A stretch of DNA of 64,000 bases, from NCBI RefSeq assembly GCF_029839275.1, contig NZ_JAOCAH010000012.1, forward strand, positions 1 to 64,000, in the 5' to 3' direction. Position 1 is the first letter of the stretch. Each line of letters begins with the position of its first letter. This DNA comes from Pseudomonas sp. GD03944 (GTDB lineage: Bacteria; Pseudomonadota; Gammaproteobacteria; Pseudomonadales; Pseudomonadaceae). Positions 53,737-62,525 of the stretch are shown here, in pieces. The notes below the pieces were generated by a model. That model made no database searches. It saw only the letters and a program-made list of their open reading frames with translations, and was not told the origin of the DNA. Position numbers and translations under genes: made by a program.

Positions 53737-54545
53737 TGAGCCGCCTGCAAAGCCGCTTCGCCGAGCTGAAAGAACAGAACCGTGCCGCCCTGGTCACGTT
53801 CATCACCGCCGGCGACCCCAGCTACGACGCCTCCCTGGCGATCCTCAAGGGCCTGCCGAAGGCGGGTGCCGATGTGATCGAGCTGGGCATGCCGTTCACG
53901 GACCCGATGGCCGATGGCCCGGCGATCCAGCTGGCCAACATCCGCGCCCTGGCCGGCAAGCAGGACCTGGCCAAGACCCTGCGCATGGTTCGCGAATTCC
54001 GCGAGGGCGACCAGACCACGCCGCTGGTGCTGATGGGTTACTTCAACCCGATCCACAAGTACGGGGTGGCGCGCTTCATCGACGACGCCAAGACCGCCGG
54101 TGTCGACGGCCTGATCGTGGTCGACCTGCCGCCCGAACATAACGTCGACCTGTGCGACCCGGCCCAGGCCGCCGGCCTGGACTTCATCCGCCTGACCACC
54201 CCGACCACCGACGACAAGCGTCTGCCCAAGGTCCTCAACGGCAGCTCCGGCTTCGTGTACTACGTGTCGGTGGCCGGTGTCACCGGTGCCGGTTCGGCGA
54301 CCCTCGAGCACGTCGAACAAGCCGTGGCCCGCCTGCGCCGCCACACCGACCTGCCGATCAGCATCGGCTTCGGCATCCGCACCCCCGATCACGCAGCGAC
54401 CATCGCCCGCCTGGCCGACGGCGTGGTGGTGGGCTCGGCGCTGATCGACCAGATCGCCAATGCCGAAAGCGCCGACAAGGCCGTCGACGGTGTGCTGGAG
54501 CTGTGCGCCCAGCTGGCCGAAGGGGTACGCGGCGCTCGTCGCTGA
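53736..54545 (+). CDS. trpA: Tryptophan synthase alpha subunit
   Basis: Cleaves indole-3-glycerol phosphate to indole and glyceraldehyde 3-phosphate; indole channels to TrpB. 269-residue TIM barrel with the catalytic Glu in DVIELGMPFTDPMADGP, the loop with Asp in GVDGLIVVDLPPE, and GVTGAGS/ISIGFGIRTPDHA phosphate-binding motifs. The start ATG is fused with the trpB stop, so synthesis is coupled. Followed by an intrinsic terminator. Confidence 0.98.
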   Translation: MSRLQSRFAELKEQNRAALVTFITAGDPSYDASLAILKGLPKAGADVIELGMPFTDPMADGPAIQLANIRALAGKQDLAKTLRMVREFREGDQTTPLVLMGYFNPIHKYGVARFIDDAKTAGVDGLIVVDLPPEHNVDLCDPAQAAGLDFIRLTTPTTDDKRLPKVLNGSSGFVYYVSVAGVTGAGSATLEHVEQAVARLRRHTDLPISIGFGIRTPDHAATIARLADGVVVGSALIDQIANAESADKAVDGVLELCAQLAEGVRGARR

Positions 54546-54569
54546 TCCTGTTCCTGCTTGCTGAAACCA

Positions 54570-54600
54570 AAAACGCCCGATGCTCTGCATCGGGCGTTTT
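54570..54600 (+). terminator. Intrinsic terminator of trpBA
   Basis: AAAACGCCCGATGC (54570-54583), a three-base loop and GCATCGGGCGTTTT (54587-54600): a perfect stem of 14 pairs with A and T runs on both sides, so it works in either direction. Confidence 0.92.
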
Positions 54601-54616
54601 GCTTTGGGCGGCTTGA

Positions 54617-54673
54617 GGCGGTGGCGATACGCAGCGCTCCCCGGGTATCGCTTCGCTCAACCCAGGCTACGGG
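54617..54673. repeat. REP-like intergenic repeat fragment
   Basis: The words CCCGGGTATCGCTTCGCTC and AACCCAGGCTACGG, a frequent intergenic sequence in pseudomonads, stand here as a single imperfect copy between the trpA terminator and the dehydrogenase gene. Assignment is from memory of the repeat type. Confidence 0.4.
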
Positions 54674-54757
54674 CTTTGTCCGACCGGGCTACGCACTTGC
54701 AAGAGCGGCTGGGCGGCAATCCGATTGCCCGCGAGCTCTCGCTCCTTCCCCTAGCGG

Positions 54758-55711
54758 TTATGCCACCGGTGTGACCGCCTTGCCCTCGCGAAAGAAGCCG
54801 TCGAGGTTGTCGTAGAACAGATCGGCCATGGCCTGGCGGGTTTCGTGGGTGCCGCTGCCGATGTGCGGGGTCAGCACCACGTTGTCCAGCGCCAACAGGG
54901 CGGACGGCACTTTCGGTTCTTCGGCGAACACGTCCAGGGCCGCGCCGGCGATGGTGCCGTCCTGCAGCGCCTGGACCAGCGCCGCCTCGTCCACCACCGA
55001 ACCCCGGGCGATGTTCACCAGGCAACCCTTGGGCCCCAGGGCCTTGAGCTGTTCGGCGCCGATCAGGCCGTCGGTGGACACCCCGCCTGGCACCACCAGC
55101 ACCGCGTAGTCGCAGGCCGCGAGCAGGGCGTTGAGGTCTTCGTAGTAGGGGTAGTCGATGTCATCGCGGCGGCGGCGGTTGTGGTAGATCACCGACATGC
55201 CGAAGGCCTCCACGCGCTTGGCGATGGCGCGGCCGATGTTGCCCATGCCGACGATGCCGCAGACCTTGCCGCCGATGCTGTGGGTCAGCGGGAAGCGCCC
55301 CTGCAGCCAGTCGCCGCGGCGCACGAAACGGTCGGCCTCGCAAATGCGCCGACCCAACGCCAGCAGGTTGGCCACGGCCGTGTCGGCCACGCAGTCGTTG
55401 AGCACTTCCGGGGTGTTGGTCACCACCACGCCGCGGGCACGGGCGGCGTCCACGTCGATGGAATCGTAGCCGACACCGAAACTGATGATGGCCTTGAGCT
55501 GGGGCAGGCGACCGATCAGGTCCGCCGGGGCGCCGAACACGCCGCTGGTAGCGATCCCGTCGATGGCACCGCCGTAGGCACGCAGCCAACCTTCCTGATC
55601 CGTGATTTCCCAGAAGCGGTGCACGCAGTAATCCTGCTCGATGCGGGTCACCAGGGCCGGCAGCAGCGGCCCCATCATCAACAACTGGGCGCGCGGGGCA
55701 GATGAAGTCAT
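54758..55711 (-). CDS. NAD(P)-dependent 2-hydroxyacid dehydrogenase (glyoxylate/hydroxypyruvate reductase type)
   Basis: 317 residues of the D-2-hydroxyacid dehydrogenase family: Rossmann motif GIVGMGNIGRAIAKR, catalytic Arg in VNIARGSVVDE, Glu in DVFAEEPKVP and His in LTPHIGSGTHE. The reaction is probably reduction of glyoxylate, hydroxypyruvate or 2-ketogluconate. GAGGAG lies ahead of the ATG 55709-55711; a longer in-frame start is unlikely. Divergent from the Nramp-like gene at 56033. Confidence 0.9.
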   Translation of the reverse strand: MTSSAPRAQLLMMGPLLPALVTRIEQDYCVHRFWEITDQEGWLRAYGGAIDGIATSGVFGAPADLIGRLPQLKAIISFGVGYDSIDVDAARARGVVVTNTPEVLNDCVADTAVANLLALGRRICEADRFVRRGDWLQGRFPLTHSIGGKVCGIVGMGNIGRAIAKRVEAFGMSVIYHNRRRRDDIDYPYYEDLNALLAACDYAVLVVPGGVSTDGLIGAEQLKALGPKGCLVNIARGSVVDEAALVQALQDGTIAGAALDVFAEEPKVPSALLALDNVVLTPHIGSGTHETRQAMADLFYDNLDGFFREGKAVTPVA

Positions 55712-56032
55712 GGGCGTCTCCTCACAAACGGTGCGTGGCGGTAGCCGGTCAGCCCGGCCTGTCGATGGATGCCGATGGTAACGCCAGCTCACAGCGGCGT
55801 CGGGTGAAAATTATCATGTCGGACATCCTACATCTACATCACTGCCTGATCTCAAGAACCGGTTTCCGGCGACAAGCAAAAATCCGCAATAGCACTGTGC
55901 CAGAGCGCCTAAACCGCTTGTCGACGGCTCGCACAAAGCTCTCATCGAGCATTTGCAACAAAATGATTTGTATGATGTCTTATCTCCGTTAGTTCGCTGC
56001 TCCAAACAAAAACAAGATGGAGATTTCCACCC
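55712..56032. other. Region between the dehydrogenase and Nramp-like genes
   Basis: 321 bases without a gene. It must hold both promoters. A small palindrome ATGTC-G-GACAT lies at 55816-55826, near the related words ACATCTACAT and GATGTC; it may be an operator, though unproven. The 3' part is A/T-rich, with TGGAGAT ahead of the Nramp-like ATG. Confidence 0.45.
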
Positions 56033-57337
56033 ATGGCTCGTACAGACGTGGCCGAGAACGGCGTTGCTGCCGGCTCGGCTTCTACAAACCCGTTCACCAA
56101 AATGATCAAACTGCTCGGCCCCGGCATCATCGCGGTGCTGTCCTGGCTCGGTGCAGGCGACCTGATCACCTCCTCCGTCGCGGGCGCCAACTACGGCTAC
56201 GCGATGATGTGGGTACTGGCCGTTTCGCTGCTGCTGCGCTTCCTCATCGTCAACATCATCGCCCGCTTCCAGCTCTGCAATAACCAGGGGATGTCCATCC
56301 TCGGCGGCTATGCACAGCTGCACCCGAGTTTCGCCTGGTTCCTGTTCGGCTACGCGCTGTTCATGGGCCACCTGATGAACGCCTACATGATCAAGGGCGC
56401 CGGCGAGGCGCTGTCCACACTGCTGCACCTGGACCGCCCGTTGCTGTGCGCCTTCGCCGTGGTACTGGGCGTCTGGCTGCTGGTCGGCCGCAGCATCTAC
56501 AGCCTCATCGAAGGCGTGATGAAAGGACTGCTGGCGATCATGACCCTGGCCTTCCTGTCCCTGGCCGTGATGTCCGGTCCGGACGTGGGCGGCATCGTGT
56601 CCGGCACCTTCGGCTTCAGTATCCCGAGCGATGAAGGCGTGCATGGCGCGCTGCTGGTGGCCGTATCGATCATCGGCGCGGTCGCCGGCTCGATCGCCAA
56701 CTTCGTCCACCCCTACGTCATGAAACAGAAGGGCTGGACCGGTCCCGAGCACAAGCGCATCCAGCGCAATGACTTGCTGTTCGCGGTCTTCGTCGGCATC
56801 GTGATCAACCTGGCGATCTGGGTGGTCGGTGCGGAAATCCTGCGTCCGAACGGCCTGAAGGTGGAAACCCTGAACGACCTGGGCGCCGCCCTGGAAATGT
56901 TCTTCGGCCCGACCGGCTGGTACATCTTCTTCGTCGGTGTGTCCGCCACCCTGTTCGCCAGCGTCGTGGGCAAAACCACCGCCTTCCCGATGCTGATCAC
57001 CGACGCCCTGCACCACACCCGTCCGGAGCGTCGCGCCAAGTACGGCGACCAGCTCCAGAAGGACCCGCTGCACAAGTGGTTCATGATCTTCATCCTGGTC
57101 ACCCCGCTGGTGTGGTCGCTGCCCGGCATGCCGGACTTCGTGACCCTGACCATCGCGGTCAACGCCCTGAACATCGTCGGCCTGCCGATCATTTCCCTGG
57201 GCCTGCTGATCATGTCCAACCAGAAGAAGCTGCTGGGTCAGTACCGCAACAACTGGTTCGAGAACATTGCCCTGGGCCTGTCCACCGTGCTGGCCATCTG
57301 GGTCGCCATCCAGCTCGGCCTGGAAATGCTGGGCTGA
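56033..57337 (+). CDS. Nramp-family-like transporter with altered metal motifs
   Basis: 434 residues, about eleven membrane helices, with the Nramp start LGPGIIAVLSWL and the GYGYAMMW-like stretch. Against canonical Nramp, helix-1 DPGN is replaced by GAGD, and the helix-6 MPH is not present (GSIANFVHPYVMKQKGW). The usual manganese/iron-binding Asp, Asn and Met are therefore changed, so the substrate may not be a transition metal. Near-by genes give no direct clue. ATG 56033 with GGAGAT upstream. Confidence 0.85.
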   Translation: MARTDVAENGVAAGSASTNPFTKMIKLLGPGIIAVLSWLGAGDLITSSVAGANYGYAMMWVLAVSLLLRFLIVNIIARFQLCNNQGMSILGGYAQLHPSFAWFLFGYALFMGHLMNAYMIKGAGEALSTLLHLDRPLLCAFAVVLGVWLLVGRSIYSLIEGVMKGLLAIMTLAFLSLAVMSGPDVGGIVSGTFGFSIPSDEGVHGALLVAVSIIGAVAGSIANFVHPYVMKQKGWTGPEHKRIQRNDLLFAVFVGIVINLAIWVVGAEILRPNGLKVETLNDLGAALEMFFGPTGWYIFFVGVSATLFASVVGKTTAFPMLITDALHHTRPERRAKYGDQLQKDPLHKWFMIFILVTPLVWSLPGMPDFVTLTIAVNALNIVGLPIISLGLLIMSNQKKLLGQYRNNWFENIALGLSTVLAIWVAIQLGLEMLG

Positions 57338-57391
57338 TGCAAGACCGGTGGTCCTGGCCTTGGCCAGGGCAGCCGGACGCTGTACCGAGCC

Positions 57392-57431
57392 AATGAAAAA
57401 GGCCGCGACATCTGTCGCGGCCTTTTTCATT
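57392..57431. terminator. Bidirectional intrinsic terminator
   Basis: Perfect 19-base arms AATGAAAAAGGCCGCGACA (57392-57410) and its reverse complement (57413-57431) around a two-base centre, with A5 and T5 runs. It serves the Nramp-like gene and, on the other strand, the antiporter gene that ends at 57443. Confidence 0.92.
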
Positions 57432-57442
57432 TCCGGTAGTCC

Positions 57443-59170
57443 TCAGTGGCCACCGTGTGCTGCTTGCGCCTTGTGCTCGTCCGGTCCGAACTTCGACAGG
57501 ATGTAGCTCTTCATCCCGCGCGCCAGCTCTTCCTCGTCGAAGAACACCTGGCCCAGGTTGTCGCGGCGGAAGATTTCCACGGCGTCGGCGCTGTGGGTGC
57601 GGATCACGATCTCGATTCCCGGGTTCAGGGCACGGGCGGTTTCGGTCATGCGCTGCACATTGAGCGGGTCCGGGGTGGCGATCACCAGCATTGCCGCTTT
57701 CATGATGTGGGCCTGGATCAGCGTGCCCGGCTCGGCCGAGTCACCACTGACCGCCGCCACGCCCTGGGCACGGATCTGCTCCACGCGCTCGCGGTTCTGC
57801 TCGACCACCACGAACGGGATGTTGCGCTCCTGCAGCGCGCGGCTGATGCGCCGGCCCACGCGGCCGTAACCGACCAGCACCACCTGGCCTTCGAGGTATT
57901 TCTTCTCGGTGCTCATCGGCAGCACCGAGAGCGGGTCTTCGCGGTGCTCCAGACGGCGAGCCAGGGCCGAGCGCTTGAGCGCCATCGCCTTGAGCGGCTT
58001 GATCAGGCCGAACACCACCGGATTGAGGGCGATGGAGATCAGCGCCCCGGCCAGCACCAGACTGAGTCCCTCCTGCGGCATCAACCCGAGCGAGATACCC
58101 AGGCCCGCCAGGATGAAGGAGAACTCGCCGATCTGCGCCAGGCTGGCCGCGACGGTCAGGGCGGTGTTCAGCGGATACCGGAAGGCCATGACCAGGGCCG
58201 CCGCGGCGATCGACTTGCCGACCACGATGATCGCCACCACCGCCAGCACGTGCAGCGGCTCCTCGACGATCACCATCGGATCGAACAGCATGCCGACGGA
58301 GACGAAGAACAGCACCGCGAACGCGTCACGCAGCGGCAGGGATTCTTCGGCGGCGCGATGGCTGAGGTCGGACTCGCGCATCACCATGCCGGCGAAGAAC
58401 GCGCCCAGGGCGAACGACACATGGAACAGCATGGCCGCGCCGTAGGCGATGCCGATGGCGGCGGCGATCACCGACAGGGTGAACAGCTCACGCGAACCGG
58501 TCTTGGCCACCTGCAGCAGCAACCACGGCAGCACGCGACGGCCCGCCACCAGCATCACCACCAGAAAGCCGGCCACCTGCAACAGGGTAATGCCAATGGT
58601 GTACCACAGCGGGTCGCTGCCACCGGCCGCATCCACGTTGCCCCCGAGCACACCGGCCAGCGGCGGCAGCAGTACCAGCACCATGACGGTGGCGAGGTCC
58701 TCGACCACCAGCCAGCCGACCGCGATACGGCCATTCATCGAATCCAGAATGCCCCGCGATTCCAAGGCCTTGAGCAGGACCACGGTACTGGCGCAGGACA
58801 GCGACAGGCCGAACACCAATGCGCCGCCAAAACTCCAGCCCCACCAGTAGGCGATCCCCAGGCCGAGCACCGTGGCCAGGGACATCTGCACCACGGCCCC
58901 GGGTACGGCGATTTTTTTCACCGACATCAGGTCGCCGAGGGAAAAGTGCAGACCGACCCCGAACATCAGCAGCATGACGCCGATCTCGGACAGTTCCTGT
59001 GCCAGTTTGATGTCGGCAACGAAACCCGGCGTGAAGGGGCCGAGCATGATGCCGGCGCACAGGTAGCCGATCAGCGCGGGCAGCTTCAGTTTTTCCGCGA
59101 TGAAACCGAATATCAGCGCCAGGCCGAAGCCACCCGCCAGGGTCGTGATCAAGGGGATGTTATGTTCCAT
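57443..59170 (-). CDS. Kef/YbaL-type cation:proton antiporter
   Basis: 575 residues: an N-terminal CPA2 antiporter domain (about residues 5-385, with GYLCAGIMLGPFTPG and LVVEDLATVMVLVLLPPL) and a C-terminal TrkA-N/RCK NAD-binding domain (VVLVGYGRVGRRISRAL). The helix-5 Glu-Asp pair (VEDLATV) is present. It probably exchanges potassium or sodium for protons, under redox or nucleotide control. ATG 59168-59170 has AGAGGA six bases upstream. Confidence 0.92.
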   Translation of the reverse strand: MEHNIPLITTLAGGFGLALIFGFIAEKLKLPALIGYLCAGIMLGPFTPGFVADIKLAQELSEIGVMLLMFGVGLHFSLGDLMSVKKIAVPGAVVQMSLATVLGLGIAYWWGWSFGGALVFGLSLSCASTVVLLKALESRGILDSMNGRIAVGWLVVEDLATVMVLVLLPPLAGVLGGNVDAAGGSDPLWYTIGITLLQVAGFLVVMLVAGRRVLPWLLLQVAKTGSRELFTLSVIAAAIGIAYGAAMLFHVSFALGAFFAGMVMRESDLSHRAAEESLPLRDAFAVLFFVSVGMLFDPMVIVEEPLHVLAVVAIIVVGKSIAAAALVMAFRYPLNTALTVAASLAQIGEFSFILAGLGISLGLMPQEGLSLVLAGALISIALNPVVFGLIKPLKAMALKRSALARRLEHREDPLSVLPMSTEKKYLEGQVVLVGYGRVGRRISRALQERNIPFVVVEQNRERVEQIRAQGVAAVSGDSAEPGTLIQAHIMKAAMLVIATPDPLNVQRMTETARALNPGIEIVIRTHSADAVEIFRRDNLGQVFFDEEELARGMKSYILSKFGPDEHKAQAAHGGH

Positions 59171-59480
59171 CAAGAATCCTCTTTCCGATCGGCACGGATA
59201 ACCGCCACCAGGGTAGAAACCAGAGACACGGCACCGCACGGTGGCTGTAAGCAAAAAGCACTCCAGCGCCGTGAATCCAGATGAATGTATCCGTGCATGT
59301 ACGTGGGTAATTGCATCGGAGCATACCTTGTGAAGACGTCGAAACCCAACGAAAAGCACATAGATATCAAGACGCTACGAACCGCGACGGGCCGCTGCCT
59401 GCAGCGCTTTCCGAGGGCCTGAAACGAACACGCCCGCGGCAGAGCGCGGGCGTGTGGGCGTCACACCGGACAGCGTGCGC
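59171..59480. other. Intergenic region between the antiporter gene and pbpG
   Basis: 310 bases without a gene. It contains a GC-rich hairpin (59427-59454) behind pbpG and presumably the promoter of the antiporter gene. I see no further repeat or operator. Confidence 0.4.
59427..59454 (-). terminator. Hairpin behind pbpG, weak terminator
   Basis: ACACGCCCGCG (59427-59437) and CGCGGGCGTGT (59444-59454) form a perfect 11-pair stem. On the minus strand only TCGTTTC follows, so termination may be partial. Confidence 0.55.
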
Positions 59481-60386
59481 TTATTGCGCCGCCTGCAGCT
59501 GGCGCTGCGCCGTCTTTTGCTGTTTGTAGGCCAGGGCGGCGGGTGCCACCGGGGTGATCTTGCCGGTCTCGACCCATTTGCGCAGGCGGCTGGCATCGGC
59601 CATGTGGGTGTATTTGCCGAAGGCGTCCAGCACCACGAAGGCCACTGGCTTGCCGGCCATGGTGGTGCGCATCACCAGGCAATGCCCGGCGCTGTTGGTG
59701 AAGCCGGTCTTGCTCAGTTGCACGCTCCAGTCGGCCTTGCGGGTCAGGGCGTTGGTATTGCGGAAACCCAGGGTGTAGTTGGGCTTGCGGAAGGCCACGG
59801 TCTTTTCCGGGGTGGAACTGAGCTGGCCAATCAGCGGATAGGAGCGGGTGGCCTTGAGCAGCTTCACCAGGTCGTTGGCGCTGGACACGTTGTGCTCGGA
59901 CAGCCCGGTTGGCTCGACATAACGGGTCTGGGTCATGCCCAGGGCGCGGGCCTTGGCGTTCATCGCCGCGACGAACGCCGTGACGCCGCCCGGGTAATGG
60001 TGGGCAAGGCTGGAGGCGGCACGGTTCTCGGAGGACATCAGGGTCAGCAGGAGCATCTCGCGGCGGCTGATTTCGCTGCCGATGCGCACCCGGGAAAACA
60101 CACCGCGCATGTCGTCGACGTCACGGATGATCACCGGCAGCTGCTGGTCGAGGGGCAGCTTGGCGTCGAGGGCGACCATGGCGGTCATCAGCTTGGTGAC
60201 CGAGGCGATCGGCACCACCAGGTCGGGGTGGCTGGAATACAGCACCTTATCGGTGCTCAGGTCCACCAGCAGCGCACTACCGGAGGCCAGCTCCTGCTGT
60301 TTGGGCGTAGGGGTCTGGGCCTGGACGGAGGCGGTGAAGACCAGGCAGGCCAGGGCAAGGCTGGCGAAGGGGCGACGAATATTCAC
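59481..60386 (-). CDS. pbpG: D-alanyl-D-alanine endopeptidase (PBP7/8)
   Basis: Periplasmic serine endopeptidase cutting peptidoglycan cross-links. 301 residues: signal peptide (SLALACLVFTASVQAQ), S-x-x-K as SVTKLMTA, S-x-N as SSENRAAS, and K-T-G as SKTGFTNSAGHC. Family S11. The start is GTG 60384-60386 ahead of the signal peptide; the open frame extends further upstream but without one. Single gene. Confidence 0.92.
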   Translation of the reverse strand: MNIRRPFASLALACLVFTASVQAQTPTPKQQELASGSALLVDLSTDKVLYSSHPDLVVPIASVTKLMTAMVALDAKLPLDQQLPVIIRDVDDMRGVFSRVRIGSEISRREMLLLTLMSSENRAASSLAHHYPGGVTAFVAAMNAKARALGMTQTRYVEPTGLSEHNVSSANDLVKLLKATRSYPLIGQLSSTPEKTVAFRKPNYTLGFRNTNALTRKADWSVQLSKTGFTNSAGHCLVMRTTMAGKPVAFVVLDAFGKYTHMADASRLRKWVETGKITPVAPAALAYKQQKTAQRQLQAAQ

Positions 60387-60514
60387 GATAGCGATCACTG
60401 AACAAGGGGTGGCTGAAAAGGCACTCCATGCCGGTGAAAAAACGTCATCCGTGGATATATGGCTTGAAAAACAGCTGATTGCGCCGGTAATTGAAGGTTT
60501 TATCTGAGTTAGCG

Positions 60515-61399
60515 TCAAGCGCCCTGCGCAGTACCGGATGAATGGGCCGGCGGCCGGCGGCCCAGACGACTGAGCCACAGCGAGGCGAGAATCACCGCAC
60601 CGCCCAGGGCCAGGCGCGGCAGATCGGCATCGCGGTTCCAGATCAGCAGGTTGACCACCAGCCCGGCCGGTACGTGCAGCTCGTTGAGCACCGCCAGGGT
60701 GCCGGCGTCCACCAGCACGCTACCCTTGACCCACCAGTACAGCCCCAGCGCCGTGGCGAACAGGCCCATCCACAACAGCACGCCCCACTGCACGGCCGTC
60801 TGCGGCAGCTTGTCGGGGTTGCCGAACAGCAGGAACGACGGCACCACCAGCACCATCGCACCCAGGAAGAAATGCCCGAAGAAACGGTGCAGCGGCTGCT
60901 CGGTCGGGTAGCGCATGAGCAACTGGCGGCACAGCACCTGACCGGCGGCGAAGGTCACGTTGGCCAACTGCAGCAGCAAGAAGCCCACCAGGTATTCGCC
61001 TTCCAGGCGCTCGAAGCGAATTATCACCCCGCCGCCCACCGCCACCAGCGCGGCGACCAGTGCCCAGGGGTTGAAGCGCCGCGCCAGGGCGTCATCGAGC
61101 AGGGTCACGTAGATCGGCGTGAGCACGGTGAACAGCAGCACCTCCGGCACCGTCAGTACGCTGAAGCTGCGGTACAGGCACAGGTAGGTGATGCCGAACT
61201 GCAGCGCCCCCGCCAGCCAGAAACCGGCCAGCAGGCGCAACGGCAAGCCGCGCCAGAGGGTAAAGGGCAGGAACACCAGCGCCGCCACCGCGACCCGCGC
61301 CAGCACCGCGAAATCGCTGTCCACCTGGCCGGCCAGGTACTCGCCGATCAGGCTGAAGGAAAACGCCCAGAGGACGGTGACGGCGAGCAGGTAGGGCAT
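60515..61399 (-). CDS. EamA-family drug/metabolite transporter
   Basis: 294 residues with ten membrane helices in two EamA halves (LWAFSFSLIGEYLAG, AGALQFGITYLCLYRSFSVLTVPEVLLFT; second: GVLLWMGLFATALGLYWWVKG). Substrate unknown, usually amino acids or metabolites exported. It lies ahead of pbpG by about 130 bases and is convergent with nothing. Confidence 0.9.
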   Translation of the reverse strand: MPYLLAVTVLWAFSFSLIGEYLAGQVDSDFAVLARVAVAALVFLPFTLWRGLPLRLLAGFWLAGALQFGITYLCLYRSFSVLTVPEVLLFTVLTPIYVTLLDDALARRFNPWALVAALVAVGGGVIIRFERLEGEYLVGFLLLQLANVTFAAGQVLCRQLLMRYPTEQPLHRFFGHFFLGAMVLVVPSFLLFGNPDKLPQTAVQWGVLLWMGLFATALGLYWWVKGSVLVDAGTLAVLNELHVPAGLVVNLLIWNRDADLPRLALGGAVILASLWLSRLGRRPPAHSSGTAQGA

Positions 61400-61471
61400 G
61401 TGGCGGGCTCTCGAAAAACCAGGCGCGGATCATACCGCGCCTGCCCGTCGGTTGCGCAGCTCACCATCGGC

Positions 61472-62413
61472 TCAGATGGCGATGCCGCCCCGGGTGATGC
61501 CCGACGCGGGCTGGGCGTCGCGCTGCAGCTCGTCCGCCACCCACTCAACGAAATGCTGCACCAGGCGGACACGGCGCTTGCGCTCGGGCAGCACCACGTA
61601 ATAGCCGAAACTGGAGCTGATCGAGCGGCCGTCGACGCGGCTCAGCAAGCCCTGGCCGAGCAGCTCGTCCACCAGGTGGCGCCAGCCGATGGCCACACCC
61701 TGGCCGGCGATCGCCGCCTGGATCAGCAGGGTGTAGTTGTCGAAGCGCAGGCTGCCGGAGCCAGGAGTGCCGTCGATGTTCAGGGCGCGGAACAGCCCGT
61801 TCCAGTCGAACCACTTCGAACGGCTTTCGGGACGCAGGTGCAGCAGCGGCAGGTTCAGCAGCACCTCGCCCGCGGGCAGGTCCCTGAGCAGTTGCGGGCT
61901 GCACACCGGGAACACTTCCTCGCCGAACAGCAGGTGCGCTTCGCCGTGCTTGAAGCGGCCGTCACCGAAGCTGATCGCCACGTCGATCTCCGAAGACAAA
62001 CTGCCCAGGTCGCGCTCGCTGGTGATCAGGCTGACATCCACCTCCGGGTGGCGCTGGTGAAAACGCTGCAGGCGCGGCATCAGCCAATAGGCGGCGAAGG
62101 CGAAGTCGGTGGCGACCTGCAGCACCTCGTGCTGTTGCCGGGCGGTAACCGCAAGCACGCCGGCATCCAGGGTCTCCAGGCCGTCCTGCACGTAACGCAG
62201 CAGCAACTCGCCGGCCTCGGTCAGGGCGATGCCGCGGTACACGCGGTCGAACAGGCGCACCGCCAGGTGCTGCTCCAGGCGCTTGATCTGCTGGCTGATC
62301 GCCGGCTGGCTGGTGCCCAGTTCGGTGGCGGCGGCGGTGAAGCTCAGGTGACGCGCGGCGGACTCGAACACCCGCAACACGTCGAGGGACAGCCCTTCGA
62401 TGCGCTCAAACAT
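61472..62413 (-). CDS. LysR-type regulator of choline sulfate use
   Basis: 313-residue LysR protein, GcvA-like: N-terminal HTH (LSLDVLRVFESAARHLSFTAAATELGTSQPAISQQIKRLEQHLAVRLFDRVYRG) and a C-terminal ligand domain ending SASGIT-like. It matches the regulators that stand divergent to choline-sulfatase genes and is expected to control betC with choline sulfate or a related signal. A palindrome overlaps its start (62412-62426). Confidence 0.9.
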   Translation of the reverse strand: MFERIEGLSLDVLRVFESAARHLSFTAAATELGTSQPAISQQIKRLEQHLAVRLFDRVYRGIALTEAGELLLRYVQDGLETLDAGVLAVTARQQHEVLQVATDFAFAAYWLMPRLQRFHQRHPEVDVSLITSERDLGSLSSEIDVAISFGDGRFKHGEAHLLFGEEVFPVCSPQLLRDLPAGEVLLNLPLLHLRPESRSKWFDWNGLFRALNIDGTPGSGSLRFDNYTLLIQAAIAGQGVAIGWRHLVDELLGQGLLSRVDGRSISSSFGYYVVLPERKRRVRLVQHFVEWVADELQRDAQPASGITRGGIAI

Positions 62414-62426
62414 AAGTTGTGGTTAT
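62412..62426. promoter_or_regulatory. T-N11-A dyad at the regulator start, possible operator
   Basis: ATAAGTTGTGGTTAT: ATAA and TTAT flank seven bases and the T and A in positions 2 and 14 give T-N11-A. It overlaps the LysR start codon and lies 100 bases ahead of betC, as expected for an autoregulated LysR site. Confidence 0.45.
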
Positions 62427-62525
62427 CCGAGATATGCGCCAGCAACGGGTTTACTGGTGCCTTCAGCGACCGGATGATCGAGCCAGCACTGTCGCATAAA
62501 TCTACTATATGGAATACAGGCTGCC

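Noticed and set aside
57446..59284. Long open frame opposite the Kef-type antiporter gene
   Set aside because: Low-complexity translation (Gln, His, Arg) without domains; the antiporter has full motifs and a good ribosome site.
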